Below the pieces are notes generated by a model, which worked only from the letters and a program-made list of their open reading frames with translations, did no database searches and was not told the origin of the DNA. From Acidisarcina polymorpha (GTDB lineage: Bacteria > Acidobacteriota > Terriglobia > Terriglobales > Acidobacteriaceae): 64,000 nt of DNA. How positions within the stretch are numbered: the first letter of the stretch is position 1; each line of letters begins with the position of its first letter. The stretch lies in assembly GCF_003330725.1 (NCBI RefSeq), contig NZ_CP030840.1, positions 1 to 64,000 of the forward strand, in the 5' to 3' direction. Below are positions 17,695 to 26,916 of the stretch, piece by piece. A program made the translations under genes and the position numbers.

Positions 17695-18012
17695 CTAGAG
17701 TTTGACCAGCACGTCGTCACCCGAGACGGTGACCTCGAAGACGCGCACTCGCTCGTCAGCATCGTCGTCGCACAGGCCAGTGGTGAGATCGAAGGCGTAC
17801 GCGTGCCAGGGGCAAATTACTTTGCCATTCTCGATCATCCCTTGGCCAAGCGGGCCCCCATGGTGCGAACACTCGTTATCGAGCGCGGAAATGACCCCAT
17901 TCAGCTTGGCGATGCACAGCATTTTCTTGCCCGCGGGAAACTCATGTACCGCTCCCTCGGCAGGCAATTCACCCACGCTGCAAATTCTCACTAGATCGTT
18001 CTCGATAGCCAT
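17695..18012 (-). CDS. Rieske [2Fe-2S] ferredoxin
   Basis: A 105-residue soluble Rieske protein of the NirD/BphF type, carrying electrons to oxygenases or reductases. The cluster ligands are in NECSHHGGPLGQG (Cys-x-His) and CPWHAYAFD (Cys-x2-His). There is no signal peptide or membrane anchor, so it is cytoplasmic, unlike the respiratory bc1 Rieske. No oxygenase or nitrite reductase gene is adjacent, so the partner is unknown. It diverges from guaA and converges on the 46-residue gene. Confidence 0.88.
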   Translation of the reverse strand: MAIENDLVRICSVGELPAEGAVHEFPAGKKMLCIAKLNGVISALDNECSHHGGPLGQGMIENGKVICPWHAYAFDLTTGLCDDDADERVRVFEVTVSGDDVLVKL

Positions 18013-18115
18013 GTTGTGATTCTCTCAGTCGATGCCCGCGGAGAGCAACCAGAAGAAATTTCCGCGCTCTCCGCACGGCTGTAGACTTGCTGGCCGCTCC
18101 CTGCCAGACTATGGA

Positions 18116-19693
18116 GTGGACACTTCATCGATCGTCATCCTCGATTTTGGCTCGCAATATACGCAATTGATCGCACGGCGAGTCCGCGAACAAAACGTCT
18201 TCTCGGTGGTCCTTCCCTGTACGGCTTCGATCGAGGAGATTCGATCCTATCATCCGATTGGCATCGTTCTCTCGGGTGGCCCCTGCTCTGTGTACGACGC
18301 CGATGCTCCGCCCGCCGATCCAGCGGTGCTCGCACTCGGCTACCCGGTCCTCGGCATTTGCTACGGGCTGCAGTACATCGTGCACCAGCTCGGAGGTAAG
18401 GTCAGCTCGGCAAGCAAACGCGAATACGGCCACGCCGAAGTTAACGCGACCACCGACAATCCGCTCTTTGCTGGGCTGCCAGCAACCATGACCGCATGGA
18501 TGTCGCACGGCGATCATGCGGAAGAGTTGCCACCTGGATTCCGTCAGATCGCGAAGACCTCGAACGCAGTGGCCGGCATCGCCGATCCCGACCGGAATAT
18601 CTGGGCAGTCCAGTTTCATCCCGAAGTGCACCACACCAAGCAGGGGACAGCGCTGCTGCGAAACTTCCTCTTCGGCATCTGCAAGGCCACGCCCGACTGG
18701 ACGCCAGAACACTTCATCCAGTCCACCATCGCGGCAATTCGAGAAAAAGTTGGCGAGAGCGGCCACGCAATCTGTGCGCTTTCAGGTGGCGTGGATTCAT
18801 CGGTAGCCGCTGTCCTCGTCCATCGCGCAATCGGCGACCGGCTTACCTGTGTCTTTGTAAACAACGGAGTGCTGCGCCGCAACGAGTTCTTCAAAGTGCA
18901 AGACACCATGCGCGACAAATTGGGGCTGAACCTGGTCGCTGTCGATGCGAGCGGCCGCTTTCTCGCCAAGCTCGCTGGAGTGACCGATCCCGAGACCAAG
19001 CGCAAGATCATCGGCAACGAATTCATCTCGGTCTTCGATGATGAGGCGGCGCGCATCTTGAGAGAAAGCGCCGAATCCACTGAAGATGGGGAGGGCGCCA
19101 ACGTTGCTTGGCTTGTTCAGGGGACGCTCTACCCTGATGTCATTGAGTCTTCATCCGTCAAAGGACCATCGCAGACCATCAAGAGCCACCATAATGTGGG
19201 CGGACTGCCGGAGAACATGAAGCTGAAGCTCATCGAGCCGCTCCGAGACCTCTTCAAGGATGAAGTTCGGCGCATCGGACGCGATCTCCAAATGCCAGAG
19301 GAGATCCTCCAGCGCCAGCCATTTCCCGGCCCCGGCCTCGCTGTTCGTATTCTTGGCGAGGTCACCCCCGAACGCGTCTCCCTCCTCCAGGACGCCGACG
19401 ACATCGTCGTCACCGAGATCAAGACAGCCGGGCTTTATCAGCAGATATGGCAGTCCTTTGCCGTCCTGCTGCCCGTTCGCAGTGTCGGCGTCGCCGGAGA
19501 CCAGCGGACCTATGGATACACCTGCGCGATCCGCGCCGTCCATTCAGAAGACGGCATGACCGCCGACTGGGTGCCGCTACCCTACGAAGTGCTCAAGACG
19601 ATCTCCAGCCGCATCTCGAACGAAGTCCACGGCATTACTAGAGTCGTCTACGACATCACGTCGAAGCCTCCGGGAACAATCGAGTGGGAGTAG
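18116..19693 (+). CDS. guaA: GMP synthase (glutamine-hydrolysing)
   Basis: This enzyme aminates XMP to GMP in the last step of guanine nucleotide synthesis. The class I glutamine amidotransferase half begins [20 protein letters not shown] and has the nucleophile in GICYGLQY. The ATP pyrophosphatase half has the PP-loop LSGGVDSS, and the C-terminal dimerisation part ends PPGTIEWE, as usual. The frame opens at an ATG at 18032, but the GTG at 18116 gives the typical 525-residue protein and leaves about 100 bases for promoters between it and the divergent Rieske gene. Neither start has a strong ribosome binding site, so the choice is uncertain. Confidence 0.95.
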   Translation: MDTSSIVILDFGSQYTQLIARRVREQNVFSVVLPCTASIEEIRSYHPIGIVLSGGPCSVYDADAPPADPAVLALGYPVLGICYGLQYIVHQLGGKVSSASKREYGHAEVNATTDNPLFAGLPATMTAWMSHGDHAEELPPGFRQIAKTSNAVAGIADPDRNIWAVQFHPEVHHTKQGTALLRNFLFGICKATPDWTPEHFIQSTIAAIREKVGESGHAICALSGGVDSSVAAVLVHRAIGDRLTCVFVNNGVLRRNEFFKVQDTMRDKLGLNLVAVDASGRFLAKLAGVTDPETKRKIIGNEFISVFDDEAARILRESAESTEDGEGANVAWLVQGTLYPDVIESSSVKGPSQTIKSHHNVGGLPENMKLKLIEPLRDLFKDEVRRIGRDLQMPEEILQRQPFPGPGLAVRILGEVTPERVSLLQDADDIVVTEIKTAGLYQQIWQSFAVLLPVRSVGVAGDQRTYGYTCAIRAVHSEDGMTADWVPLPYEVLKTISSRISNEVHGITRVVYDITSKPPGTIEWE

Positions 19694-19707
19694 CTTAGGG
19701 GTAAATG

Positions 19708-19747
19708 CCAAGAGCGCGCCCGGGAAGGGCGCGCTCTTGGAACTTTT
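19708..19747 (+). terminator. Rho-independent terminator after guaA
   Basis: CCAAGAGCGCGCCC at 19708-19721 pairs perfectly with GGGCGCGCTCTTGG at 19727-19740 around a GGGAA loop, followed by TTTT at 19744. The stem starts 15 bases after the guaA stop. It may also stop transcription from the converging gene at 19800. Confidence 0.85.
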
Positions 19748-19799
19748 GACGGACCGGGTGTCTGGCGGTTCGCTCGTCTACTCGACTTTAGATTTGCTT

Positions 19800-20264
19800 C
19801 TAAGCGACATTTCGCGGCAGCCGCTCGCGCAGATGCTCCGGAATGCGTCCCTGCAGGACTCGTGCACGCTCCAGGGCTACCCCGCGAATATACATCGGGG
19901 CGGGCGTAACCAATGCCACCAGCAGCCAGATCAGCAGCGAGGCAAATAATCCGGCAACAGCGGCGAACTGCATCGTGAGGACGACATCGATGTCGTGCAG
20001 GTGCAGACGCACGATTGCGAAGTGCTGCAACGGATCGATATGATGAATGACTGCCAATGCCAACAGGAATGCTGCCGTGGACACGGTGCTCAACAAAATC
20101 AACGACACATCGATGGTGCGGTGAAAGCGCTGACGGGAATGACAGCAGGGGCAGTCGGCAAGGTGCTGCTCATAATCTCCCCGCATTGCGGGAGCGATGC
20201 CGGAAATATCATATCTCCAACTCGAAAGTATGTCGCCTATTACAGAATCGGTACACTTTGTCAT
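19800..20264 (-). CDS. Membrane protein with N-terminal zinc-finger-like motif, 154 aa
   Basis: The N terminus holds DILSSWRYDISGIAPAMRGDYEQHLADCPCCHSRQ; the HxxxCxxC pattern is like the zf-HC2 anti-sigma zinc finger. Two or three hydrophobic helices follow (around VSLILLSTVSTAAFLLALAV and VVLTMQFAAVAGLFASLLIWLLVAL). This layout is seen in membrane anti-sigma-like proteins, but no sigma factor gene is adjacent. The frame extends 12 codons upstream to a GTG; I use the ATG at 20262-20264 because conserved-looking sequence starts there. The C-terminal tail is basic and probably cytoplasmic. Confidence 0.6.
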   Translation of the reverse strand: MTKCTDSVIGDILSSWRYDISGIAPAMRGDYEQHLADCPCCHSRQRFHRTIDVSLILLSTVSTAAFLLALAVIHHIDPLQHFAIVRLHLHDIDVVLTMQFAAVAGLFASLLIWLLVALVTPAPMYIRGVALERARVLQGRIPEHLRERLPRNVA

Positions 20265-20380
20265 TGTTTTAGCCACGCTCGACTTGCAGACTCGTAACAC
20301 TATCGTAACAGTTCTTTAGCCAAAACTTTGTCATTTGATTATAACGAATTGGCTAAAGCCGATCTGGGTAACAGCAGCCT

Positions 20381-21331
20381 TTAGAAGCAGATAGACTCAC
20401 TTGGCTGGTGCTGCTGAGCAAGCACCAGCTTGTTAGCCAATAAATTCATGCGCTCCCGCAAGGCCAGTTCGGCAGCCACTCTAGCAAGCTCCGGTAAGTT
20501 GTTGCTCTCAGAAAGATGCGCCAGGATGACGTAAGTCGCTTTTCCGTCGTAACTCCTCTCCAGAAAGCCAGCAGTAGCGTCATTCGACAAATGACCTACC
20601 CGGGACATCACCCGCTGTTTCACCGACCACGGATAGGGGCCGTCCCGCAACATTTCCAGGTCGTGATTCGACTCAATCATCAGCAGATCGCAGTTCCTTA
20701 ACTGCTGCTGCACATTGGATGGCACATAACCAAGATCGGTGGCCAACCCCATGCGGATCCCTTCCGCTTCAAAGACAAAGCCCACCGGGTCAGCGGCATC
20801 GTGCGGAATGGTGAAGGGAGTTACGGCAATGTCGCCAATAAGAAAGCCGCTCCCCGAGCGGAAGTATTCGACTCCTGGAAGCGTACAAGGATCGGCCTCC
20901 GGCTTCCCCGACTCTTCCTGTTCGAGTTCATGCTCAGGCAGGATTGCTCCCCTTGGAGCACTTTCTGAACTCCCCTCAACGCGACTCTCCGATGCGGCCG
21001 CAGCTGCCTGCTTTCGCAACTCCAGCCAATCCGCATACGTCATGCGCTTCTGCGGTTTCATCCAGCGCATCCACGCGCGATGCGTCGCCTCGGTGAAGTA
21101 GACCGGGATGCCCAGCTTCCTTGCCGTGACCGCCAGGCCTTGAACGTGGTCCTGATGCTCGTGGGTGATAAGAATCGCATCGAGGGAGCACGGATCCTCT
21201 TGGACAGCGCACATACGCTTGCAGAGTTCGCGACAGGAGAGGCCGGCATCCACCAGTATTCGAGTGCGGCTGCTCGCGACAATCAGGCTGTTGCCTTTGG
21301 AGCCGCTGGCCAGCACTGTCATCCGCATCAT
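20381..21331 (-). CDS. WalJ/YycJ-like metallo-beta-lactamase fold hydrolase
   Basis: A 316-residue MBL-fold protein opening MTVLASGSKGNSLIVASSRTRILVDAGLS, the hallmark of the YycJ/WalJ group, with the metal motif THEHQDHVQGL. WalJ proteins are 5' to 3' DNA exonucleases linked to mismatch repair in Firmicutes. This protein has an insertion of about 50 polar residues (Ala-Ser-Glu-rich, roughly residues 105-155) before the segment FLIGDIAVTPFTIPHDAADPVGF. The open frame extends 31 codons upstream, but the family N terminus sets the start at the ATG pair at 21326-21331. It lies 110 bases downstream of the acyl-CoA dehydrogenase gene on the same strand. Confidence 0.82.
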   Translation of the reverse strand: MMRMTVLASGSKGNSLIVASSRTRILVDAGLSCRELCKRMCAVQEDPCSLDAILITHEHQDHVQGLAVTARKLGIPVYFTEATHRAWMRWMKPQKRMTYADWLELRKQAAAAASESRVEGSSESAPRGAILPEHELEQEESGKPEADPCTLPGVEYFRSGSGFLIGDIAVTPFTIPHDAADPVGFVFEAEGIRMGLATDLGYVPSNVQQQLRNCDLLMIESNHDLEMLRDGPYPWSVKQRVMSRVGHLSNDATAGFLERSYDGKATYVILAHLSESNNLPELARVAAELALRERMNLLANKLVLAQQHQPSESICF

Positions 21332-21442
21332 TGCTTCAGAATACGCCGTGTCCTTGTGGAAGAGTTGCACCCGAACTGTTGCAATTGCTAGAACGGAACC
21401 AGAGCGGTTACACCAGTTCCGCAACGGGATAGGGGAAATCTT

Positions 21443-22312
21443 TTACCCCTGGCCCTCCTGTTCATACTTGTAGAAGCCGCGCCCGGTCTTGCGCCCAAGC
21501 CAGCCCGCGTCGACCATGCGAATCAGCAGCGGGCATGGGCGATATTTGGGGTCCCCCAAGCCCTCCTGCAGGACGCGCATGATGTCGAGGCAGACATCGA
21601 GCCCGATGAAGTCGGCTAGAGTTAACGGCCCCATTGGATGCCTCATGCCGAGCTTAAAGACCTCGTCCACGGCCTCGGCGCTCGCAACCCCCTCCATCAC
21701 CACGTACATGGCCTCATTGAGCAGCGGCATCAGCACGCGGTTTGAAACAAACCCGGGCGCGTCATTCACTTCGACGGGCGTCTTCCCCAGGCGCACGGCC
21801 AGATCGCGCACCGTGTCAAAGGTCTCAGCAGAGGTCGCAAGCCCGCGGATCACCTCTACCAGCTTCATCACCGGCACCGGATTGAAGAAGTGCATCCCGA
21901 TGACTTTATCGGGACGTCCGGTTTGCGCCGCAAGGCGGGTGATCGAAATCGAAGAAGTATTCGACGCCAGAATCACGTGACTCGGGACGATGCCATGAAG
22001 TTCGCGAAAGATCTCGCGCTTGATTTCAAATTTTTCAGTCGCAGCCTCGATGACGAAGTCGCATTCGGCGAGTTCCAGGCGGTTGAGTGTGCCCGTGATC
22101 CGCTCGAATGCAGCCATCGCGTCCTCGGCAGTCAATTTGCCCTTACTGGCTTCTCGCTCCAGGTTCTTCCGAATGGTACCCATGCTGCGCTGAAGAAACC
22201 GCTCTTCGATTTCGCAGAGGCGAACACTCAACCCAGCCCGCGCCAATACGTGAGCAATCCCGTTGCCCATGGTGCCCGCGCCGAGCACGCCGGCAACTTT
22301 AATCTCGCCCAT
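21443..22312 (-). CDS. 3-hydroxybutyryl-CoA dehydrogenase
   Basis: A 289-residue NAD(P)-dependent 3-hydroxyacyl-CoA dehydrogenase, acting in fatty acid or polyhydroxybutyrate-type metabolism. The Rossmann motif is GVLGAGTMGNGIAHVLARAG, the NTSSIS segment and catalytic His in GMHFFNPVPVMKLVEVI are present, and the C-terminal domain has PGFVSNRVLMPLLNEA and HPMGPLTLADFIGLD. I chose the ATG at 22310-22312, which has AGGGG eight bases upstream; two further in-frame ATGs are upstream. It is a stand-alone single-function enzyme, not fused to enoyl-CoA hydratase. Confidence 0.93.
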   Translation of the reverse strand: MGEIKVAGVLGAGTMGNGIAHVLARAGLSVRLCEIEERFLQRSMGTIRKNLEREASKGKLTAEDAMAAFERITGTLNRLELAECDFVIEAATEKFEIKREIFRELHGIVPSHVILASNTSSISITRLAAQTGRPDKVIGMHFFNPVPVMKLVEVIRGLATSAETFDTVRDLAVRLGKTPVEVNDAPGFVSNRVLMPLLNEAMYVVMEGVASAEAVDEVFKLGMRHPMGPLTLADFIGLDVCLDIMRVLQEGLGDPKYRPCPLLIRMVDAGWLGRKTGRGFYKYEQEGQG

Positions 22313-22470
22313 CCTCATCACCCCTGCGAAACAGGTGAGTGTATCAGGGCAACGGGCAAGACATGGTCCCAAAAGGGGAATTCACGACCGTAAAGTTGGG
22401 TCGGGAGAATTGACGACGCAAGAGAGCGGGCCAATTCAGTGCAGCGCTAGCGCCTTAACAAGAGAATTCG

Positions 22471-22677
22471 TTAGTTGAACGGGAGAGACACCGCCGGACG
22501 TTTCGCGGTCGTCTTTTCAACGCATTCGTGGTGCTCTTCGAGCTCCAGGCGCATCGAGGCGCTCATCGGTCCCGGAGATGAGCCAAGCAGATGAAGACAG
22601 TAGGCGCAGATTGGCCGTACTGCGCTGCTCAACGATTGAAGGGAACGGGTATCGTGATGCGGATAGCTGGTGTTCAT
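22471..22677 (-). CDS. Hypothetical protein, 68 aa
   Basis: Not recognised. The ATG at 22675-22677 has GGAG six bases upstream, better than the alternative start 32 codons further up. The product is polar with ICAYCLHLLG near the middle and a Glu-His-rich segment RLELEEHHECVEK, so four Cys or His could bind a metal, but this is speculative. It lies upstream of the dehydrogenase gene on the same strand with a 160-base gap. Confidence 0.4.
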   Translation of the reverse strand: MNTSYPHHDTRSLQSLSSAVRPICAYCLHLLGSSPGPMSASMRLELEEHHECVEKTTAKRPAVSLPFN

Positions 22678-23061
22678 GACGCTCTCCGGAGGGCTAGAGG
22701 TGGAGGTAAGGGTCATCGAACCAACGATTGTGAGTATACGGGTGGCCCGGACGGTTCGCTGTCTCAAAAACAAGAGCGAACATCATTGGTATAGTCAGCG
22801 GAACCAACTTTGTCAAGGGACTGTCACAATGGAATCCATATCGGGAAGGGTCCATTTCGGGGATGGTCGCAGTCGCGATGCCAGATCGCCGAAGAGCTCT
22901 GGCCGCAAAATACTCTGGCTCCCTGGTCTCCGGCCTTCGCTGTGTATACTTAGCAGGCGAATGGCGATCTTGGTAGGAACGTGTTCGACGCCCAGCTTCA
23001 GCGCGCCGGAGACGCGAGCGAATCCGGGTTCGCCTGATGGTCTTACCTTTGGAAGGTGGGG
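22678..23061. other. Gap before the phosphatase gene with a promoter-like box
   Basis: No gene I can support lies here. TGTGTATACT at 22941-22950 looks like an extended -10 element reading rightward, about 110 bases before the phosphatase start, but no clear -35 box accompanies it. Open frames on the minus strand at the right end overlap the phosphatase gene and look like antisense noise. Confidence 0.3.
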
Positions 23062-24720
23062 ATGACGGTAGATCCGCCCAGGACGCCGGTAATTCTGCTT
23101 GACGGTGCAATCGAAACTCCGAGTGTGATCCTGCATAGCCCGTTCACCGTCGGTCGCGCTCCGGACCGCGATCTGGTCTTGTCGCACCCCTTCGTCTCCC
23201 GGAAACACGCCGAAATTATCTATGACGCCGGCGCCTTCTTCATTTCGGATGTAGGCAGCCGTCATGGTACTTTCGTCAACGGCCAGCGCATCGAGAGACA
23301 GCGGCTCACCGCGAACGATGCCATTCATTTCGGCTCGATCGATGGGCCAGTCTTACGCTTCGACGCCCAGGGAAATACCAGCCATTCCACCATTCGCGAT
23401 TTACTCGGGCAAATTCAGGCCATCTCTTCTCCGAACTCGGACCTCGAAAAGCTGCGCTGGTTCCTGGAAGCGGCGCGCAAATTGAACACCGTCGGGGCGG
23501 TCGACCAGATCTTGGCGTCGCTGGTCGAGACCACACTGCAGCTCACCAAAGTCGAGCGCGGCTACGTTTTCCTGGTTGACGAGGCCGGGGTGCTGAACAT
23601 GGCCGTCGGGCGCAGCAGCAGCGGCGAAGTGCTGGCCGACGACCAGACCCTCTCGCGCACCGCCATTCAGCAGGCGACGCGCACCGCCGGCGAATACATG
23701 ATTACCGATACGCTGACCGCCGAGTCCGGCGCGCGGACTGACAGTATGGTGGCGCAGAGCATCCGCACCGTCATCTGCATCCCGCTGCGCCGCCGCCGCG
23801 AGCAACGTCAGCCCGGCGACTCCGACGGGGTCACCTCAGGCGAGATTTTAGGGGTACTTTACCTCGACAGCCGGTTGAATCCAGGCAAACTCACGGAGGT
23901 TGACAACGACCTGCTGAAGACCATCGCGACCGAGGCCGCCGCGCTGATCGACAATGCGCAGCTTGCCATCGCCGAAGAGCATGCCCGGCGCTACCGCGAG
24001 GAGCTGAATATCGCCGCCGCGATCCAACAGAATCTCATGACCGTCAAGATCCCGGCGCTCCCCTACGCGACCATCGCTGCCCGCTCCATCCCTTGTAAAG
24101 AGATCGGCGGCGACTTCTTCGATGTGGTGGCCGATGATGAGAGCCTTTCGCTGGTGCTGGCCGATGTCTCCGGCAAGGGAGTCTCGGCGGCCATCCTCGC
24201 TTCGACGCTTCAGGGCATGGTCTACTCGCAGTTGCTCGCCGGTCAGCCGCTGCAGAGTATCGCCGAGGTGGCGAACCACTATATCTGCGCCAAAGACGTG
24301 GGCAAGTACGCCACCATGGTCATCCTGAAGCTCACCCGCAACGGGGTGCTTGACTACATCAACTGCGGCCACATTCACCCGCTGCTCTGTTCGCCCAGCG
24401 GCGTCCACCATCTGAAGACTTCCAACCTGCCTGTAGGCCTGATCGGCGAGGCGACGTTTCGCGGCGACTCGGTCCGCATCGAGGCTGGCTCGCGCATTCT
24501 GCTGGTGACCGACGGGGTCACCGAGGCGGAGAATACGGCTGGCGAGTTCTTCGGCGACGAACGACTGGAGGAGGCGGCAGTGTGCAGCAACTCCCTCGAA
24601 GCAATCTTCGAGCGGGTCCAGCACTTTTGTGGACTTGCGCCCGCCAACGACGACTGCACCATGCTCGAAGTCCAGTTTCATAGCGAAAGACCGAGCGCGT
24701 TGCCGCTCCGTACGCAGTAA
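23062..24720 (+). CDS. FHA-GAF-PP2C (SpoIIE/RsbU-type) serine phosphatase
   Basis: A 552-residue soluble signalling protein in three parts. Residues about 22-100 are an FHA domain that reads phosphothreonine (FTVGRAPDRD, SRKHAE, SRHGTFVNG). Residues about 130-300 are a GAF domain, ending in a linker helix. Residues about 310-545 are a PP2C-type phosphatase of the RsbU class; the metal-binding aspartates lie in GGDFFDVV, LADVSGKGVSA, VTDGVTEAEN and NDDCTMLEV. It would dephosphorylate a partner such as an anti-sigma antagonist. No kinase or STAS gene is adjacent. The ATG at 23062 with GGAAGG upstream is preferred to a GTG two codons earlier. Confidence 0.9.
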   Translation: MTVDPPRTPVILLDGAIETPSVILHSPFTVGRAPDRDLVLSHPFVSRKHAEIIYDAGAFFISDVGSRHGTFVNGQRIERQRLTANDAIHFGSIDGPVLRFDAQGNTSHSTIRDLLGQIQAISSPNSDLEKLRWFLEAARKLNTVGAVDQILASLVETTLQLTKVERGYVFLVDEAGVLNMAVGRSSSGEVLADDQTLSRTAIQQATRTAGEYMITDTLTAESGARTDSMVAQSIRTVICIPLRRRREQRQPGDSDGVTSGEILGVLYLDSRLNPGKLTEVDNDLLKTIATEAAALIDNAQLAIAEEHARRYREELNIAAAIQQNLMTVKIPALPYATIAARSIPCKEIGGDFFDVVADDESLSLVLADVSGKGVSAAILASTLQGMVYSQLLAGQPLQSIAEVANHYICAKDVGKYATMVILKLTRNGVLDYINCGHIHPLLCSPSGVHHLKTSNLPVGLIGEATFRGDSVRIEAGSRILLVTDGVTEAENTAGEFFGDERLEEAAVCSNSLEAIFERVQHFCGLAPANDDCTMLEVQFHSERPSALPLRTQ

Positions 24721-24787
24721 GCGATAGACTGAAGGGGCCTTCTGGAACGGAGATGAAGCCGTTCGCAGGCGGGCGCATCTATCCTCT

Positions 24788-26092
24788 ATGGCCATTGCAA
24801 CTCCGCCAGTCAGGCCTCAGTCTCAGCGGGTCCCTCAAGCTTCGCGACGCTCTTTTCAGAAGACGCTGGATAGCGCCAAGCGGACGATGGTTCTCTCCGA
24901 GATCGTGCTACTGGCCCTGGACAGCTTCCGGGCGAGCAAAGTCAGATTTGCGCTGACGGCGCTAGGCATGGTCATAGGTTCGGCGTCCTTGATCCTGGTA
25001 GTAACCATTGGCCTGACAGGAAAACAATATGTTCTTAAGGCCATTCAGGGTGTTGGGACAAACATGGTCGAGTTGGAATATGCCGGGGGCGGTGTTGGCG
25101 CGGTCAGCGACACCCGCAACGATTTCCTCAACCTGGACGACGAAGCTGCCGTAATGCAGCGCGTGCCAGCGGTTGCTGCTTCCTCCCCCATGCTCGAGAT
25201 GCATGACCGCATCACCTATCCAGGCGGAAAGCTCAAGGACGTTCTGGTGCTCGGCGTTAGTCCTGAGTATGCGCAGGTGCGCAATTTAGTCATCACTTCC
25301 GGGCGATTTTTCGACCAGCAGGACGAGGAAACACATACCAAGGCTGCGGTGGTCACGGAGGCCTTCGCGCGCGCTCGCTTCGGCAGCAATGAGGCTGCTA
25401 TCAATCAGAGCCTGGCTCTCACCGGCATCCCCTTCACCATCACCGGTACCTTTAAAGAGAGCATCGATACCATGGGTCAGACGGAGATCGATGCGGAGAC
25501 AATCCTGATCCCCTACTCGGTCGCCCGCTACTTCACCGGCACTGATTTTGTAAAACAGATTTTCTTTTCGGTGCGCGATCAGAACGATGTGGAAGACGCC
25601 GCGCAACAGATCGTGCGGGTGGTATCGAGCCGCCATAATCGAAATTCCGTCTACAAAGTGGAAACTTTGACCGCCGTGCTGGATGTGGCAAATCAGGTCA
25701 CCAACGCGCTGACGGTCGTCTTGTTGCTGGTCTCGACCGTGACCCTGGCGGTGGGAGGCGTGGGGATTATGAATATCATGCTGGCGACGGTGAGGGCCCG
25801 CATTCGCGAGATCGGCATTCGGAAGGCGTTAGGAGCAACGTACCGCGAGATCAAGCTTCAATTTCTGGTTGAGGCGGTGTTCATTTCTCTGAGCGGCGGA
25901 GTAATTGGCTCGGTAATCGGCATCGCCATTCCGATTGGCGTCAGGTTATTTACCGATTACCGCATCCCAATCTCGGGTTGGTCGGTGGTGATCTCACTGG
26001 TCACTTCGACCATGGTCGGAGTGATCTTCGGCACCTTGCCCGCGAACCGGGCGGCCCAGATGAATCCGGTCGACTCGTTGAAGTACGAATAA
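24788..26092 (+). CDS. MacB/FtsX-type ABC transporter permease
   Basis: A 434-residue permease with the MacB topology: a first helix (about residues 57-78, FALTALGMVIGSASLILVV), a large periplasmic MacB_PCD domain (about 80-300), then three C-terminal helices of the FtsX domain (AVGGVGIMNIMLATVRARIREIGIRKALGA...). Such permeases do not transport across the membrane by themselves but couple ATPase strokes to periplasmic work. No ATPase or membrane fusion gene is adjacent, so its partner must be elsewhere. The first 30 residues are a polar extension of uncertain status. It lies 67 bases after the phosphatase on the same strand and could be co-transcribed. Confidence 0.85.
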   Translation: MAIATPPVRPQSQRVPQASRRSFQKTLDSAKRTMVLSEIVLLALDSFRASKVRFALTALGMVIGSASLILVVTIGLTGKQYVLKAIQGVGTNMVELEYAGGGVGAVSDTRNDFLNLDDEAAVMQRVPAVAASSPMLEMHDRITYPGGKLKDVLVLGVSPEYAQVRNLVITSGRFFDQQDEETHTKAAVVTEAFARARFGSNEAAINQSLALTGIPFTITGTFKESIDTMGQTEIDAETILIPYSVARYFTGTDFVKQIFFSVRDQNDVEDAAQQIVRVVSSRHNRNSVYKVETLTAVLDVANQVTNALTVVLLLVSTVTLAVGGVGIMNIMLATVRARIREIGIRKALGATYREIKLQFLVEAVFISLSGGVIGSVIGIAIPIGVRLFTDYRIPISGWSVVISLVTSTMVGVIFGTLPANRAAQMNPVDSLKYE

Positions 26093-26136
26093 TCAGCTTC
26101 ACGGATCCAGTGACTGCTCTCGACCATGTCTGAGCG

Positions 26137-26379
26137 CTACATAACGAAGGCTACAGCTTCTAATACCGCCTGCATGACTTCATAGGAACCGGGTTGCACC
26201 GTCAGATGGGGGACCGCGTTCCGCATCGCGCTGGCATTGACTCCGTAGCCGCGACCCATAAGGAACGCGGAAACCACATCAGCGGCCTGCCATGAATCCA
26301 CCTTGGCTCGCATAAGTTCGTTTCGCAAGGTTTCCAGATCAGTGGGGGTAAATTTCTCAATTCTCGCCAACTCTGCCAT
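26137..26379 (-). CDS. Hypothetical protein, 80 aa
   Basis: A small protein with no family I recognise. The ATG at 26377-26379 has AGAGGG five bases upstream; an upstream in-frame ATG would add 38 poorly composed residues. The product is predicted mostly helical, with TPTDLETLRNELMRAKVDSWQAADVV followed by a segment MGRGYGVN. There is no signal peptide or membrane helix. It converges on the permease gene. Confidence 0.5.
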   Translation of the reverse strand: MAELARIEKFTPTDLETLRNELMRAKVDSWQAADVVSAFLMGRGYGVNASAMRNAVPHLTVQPGSYEVMQAVLEAVAFVM

Positions 26380-26684
26380 CAAGCCCTCTTCCCAGCGATC
26401 AGCCCTTCCTACAGGCCTTGGCTGAATTCTGATTAACTTCTTTCGATCCTGATGAACCTTCTTCTTTTGGTCTTGGATGCATTGTCGATCCAATGAAAGA
26501 TCTCAGGAGATATTGTTTTCTTGATCAGAGGCATACTAGTCGATTGAATCCCCTTTTGGTACTTCTTTCTCGAGAAAAGCATCTCACTTGAAACCTACTC
26601 GATTTCCGGTACAACGGGACCTTCTAAAATCCGCCGAAACCCCATCGAGGTGGATTTGAGGGGCCAGACGTGAGGCCGCGTCTT
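26380..26684. other. Intergenic stretch without a supported gene
   Basis: About 300 bases before the tRNA-Leu promoter. Short frames are present but none with a credible start or protein. It is locally more AT-rich than its surroundings. Confidence 0.4.
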
Positions 26685-26693
26685 TGCTATACT
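26685..26693 (+). promoter_or_regulatory. Extended -10 promoter element for tRNA-Leu
   Basis: TGC followed by TATACT is a near-consensus extended -10 box 44 bases before the tRNA. The -35 position has no good match, which extended -10 promoters tolerate. Confidence 0.45.
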
Positions 26694-26736
26694 TTTCAAG
26701 GATCGCTTCGGGTTTGGCGGCGGGTCTTTGTAGATT

Positions 26737-26820
26737 GCGGAAGTGGTGAAATGGCAGACACACCGTCTTGAGGGGGCGGCGCCGCAAGGCATAGGGGTTC
26801 AAGTCCCCTCTTCCGCACCA
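26737..26820 (+). tRNA. tRNA-Leu (anticodon GAG)
   Basis: An 84-base class II tRNA with encoded CCA. The acceptor arms GCGGAAG and CTTCCGC pair, the anticodon stem CCGTC/GGCGG encloses the loop TTGAGGG with anticodon GAG at 26770-26772, a long variable arm follows, and the T-loop has GGTTCAAGTCC. It would read CUC and CUU codons. secG follows 96 bases downstream. Confidence 0.95.
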
Positions 26821-26916
26821 AGTTTCTCAGCCAGCTTCGCAGTCCATAGGGAGGGTTTCCTCAGTCCCCCGGCAGCTCTTCATTGACCCAACAGTTCTTT
26901 CTAAGAAAAGACCAGC

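Noticed and set aside
18032-18115. Longer N terminus for guaA
   Set aside because: 28 extra residues unlike the family, and only 19 bases would be left for divergent promoters; the GTG at 18116 fits better.
22813-23328. 171-aa minus-strand frame
   Set aside because: It is antisense to the FHA part of the phosphatase gene and has no recognisable domain; the sense frame is clearly coding.
26737-26820. tRNA genes as integration sites
   Set aside because: No integrase, no direct repeat of the tRNA 3' end and no foreign-looking block follows either tRNA.
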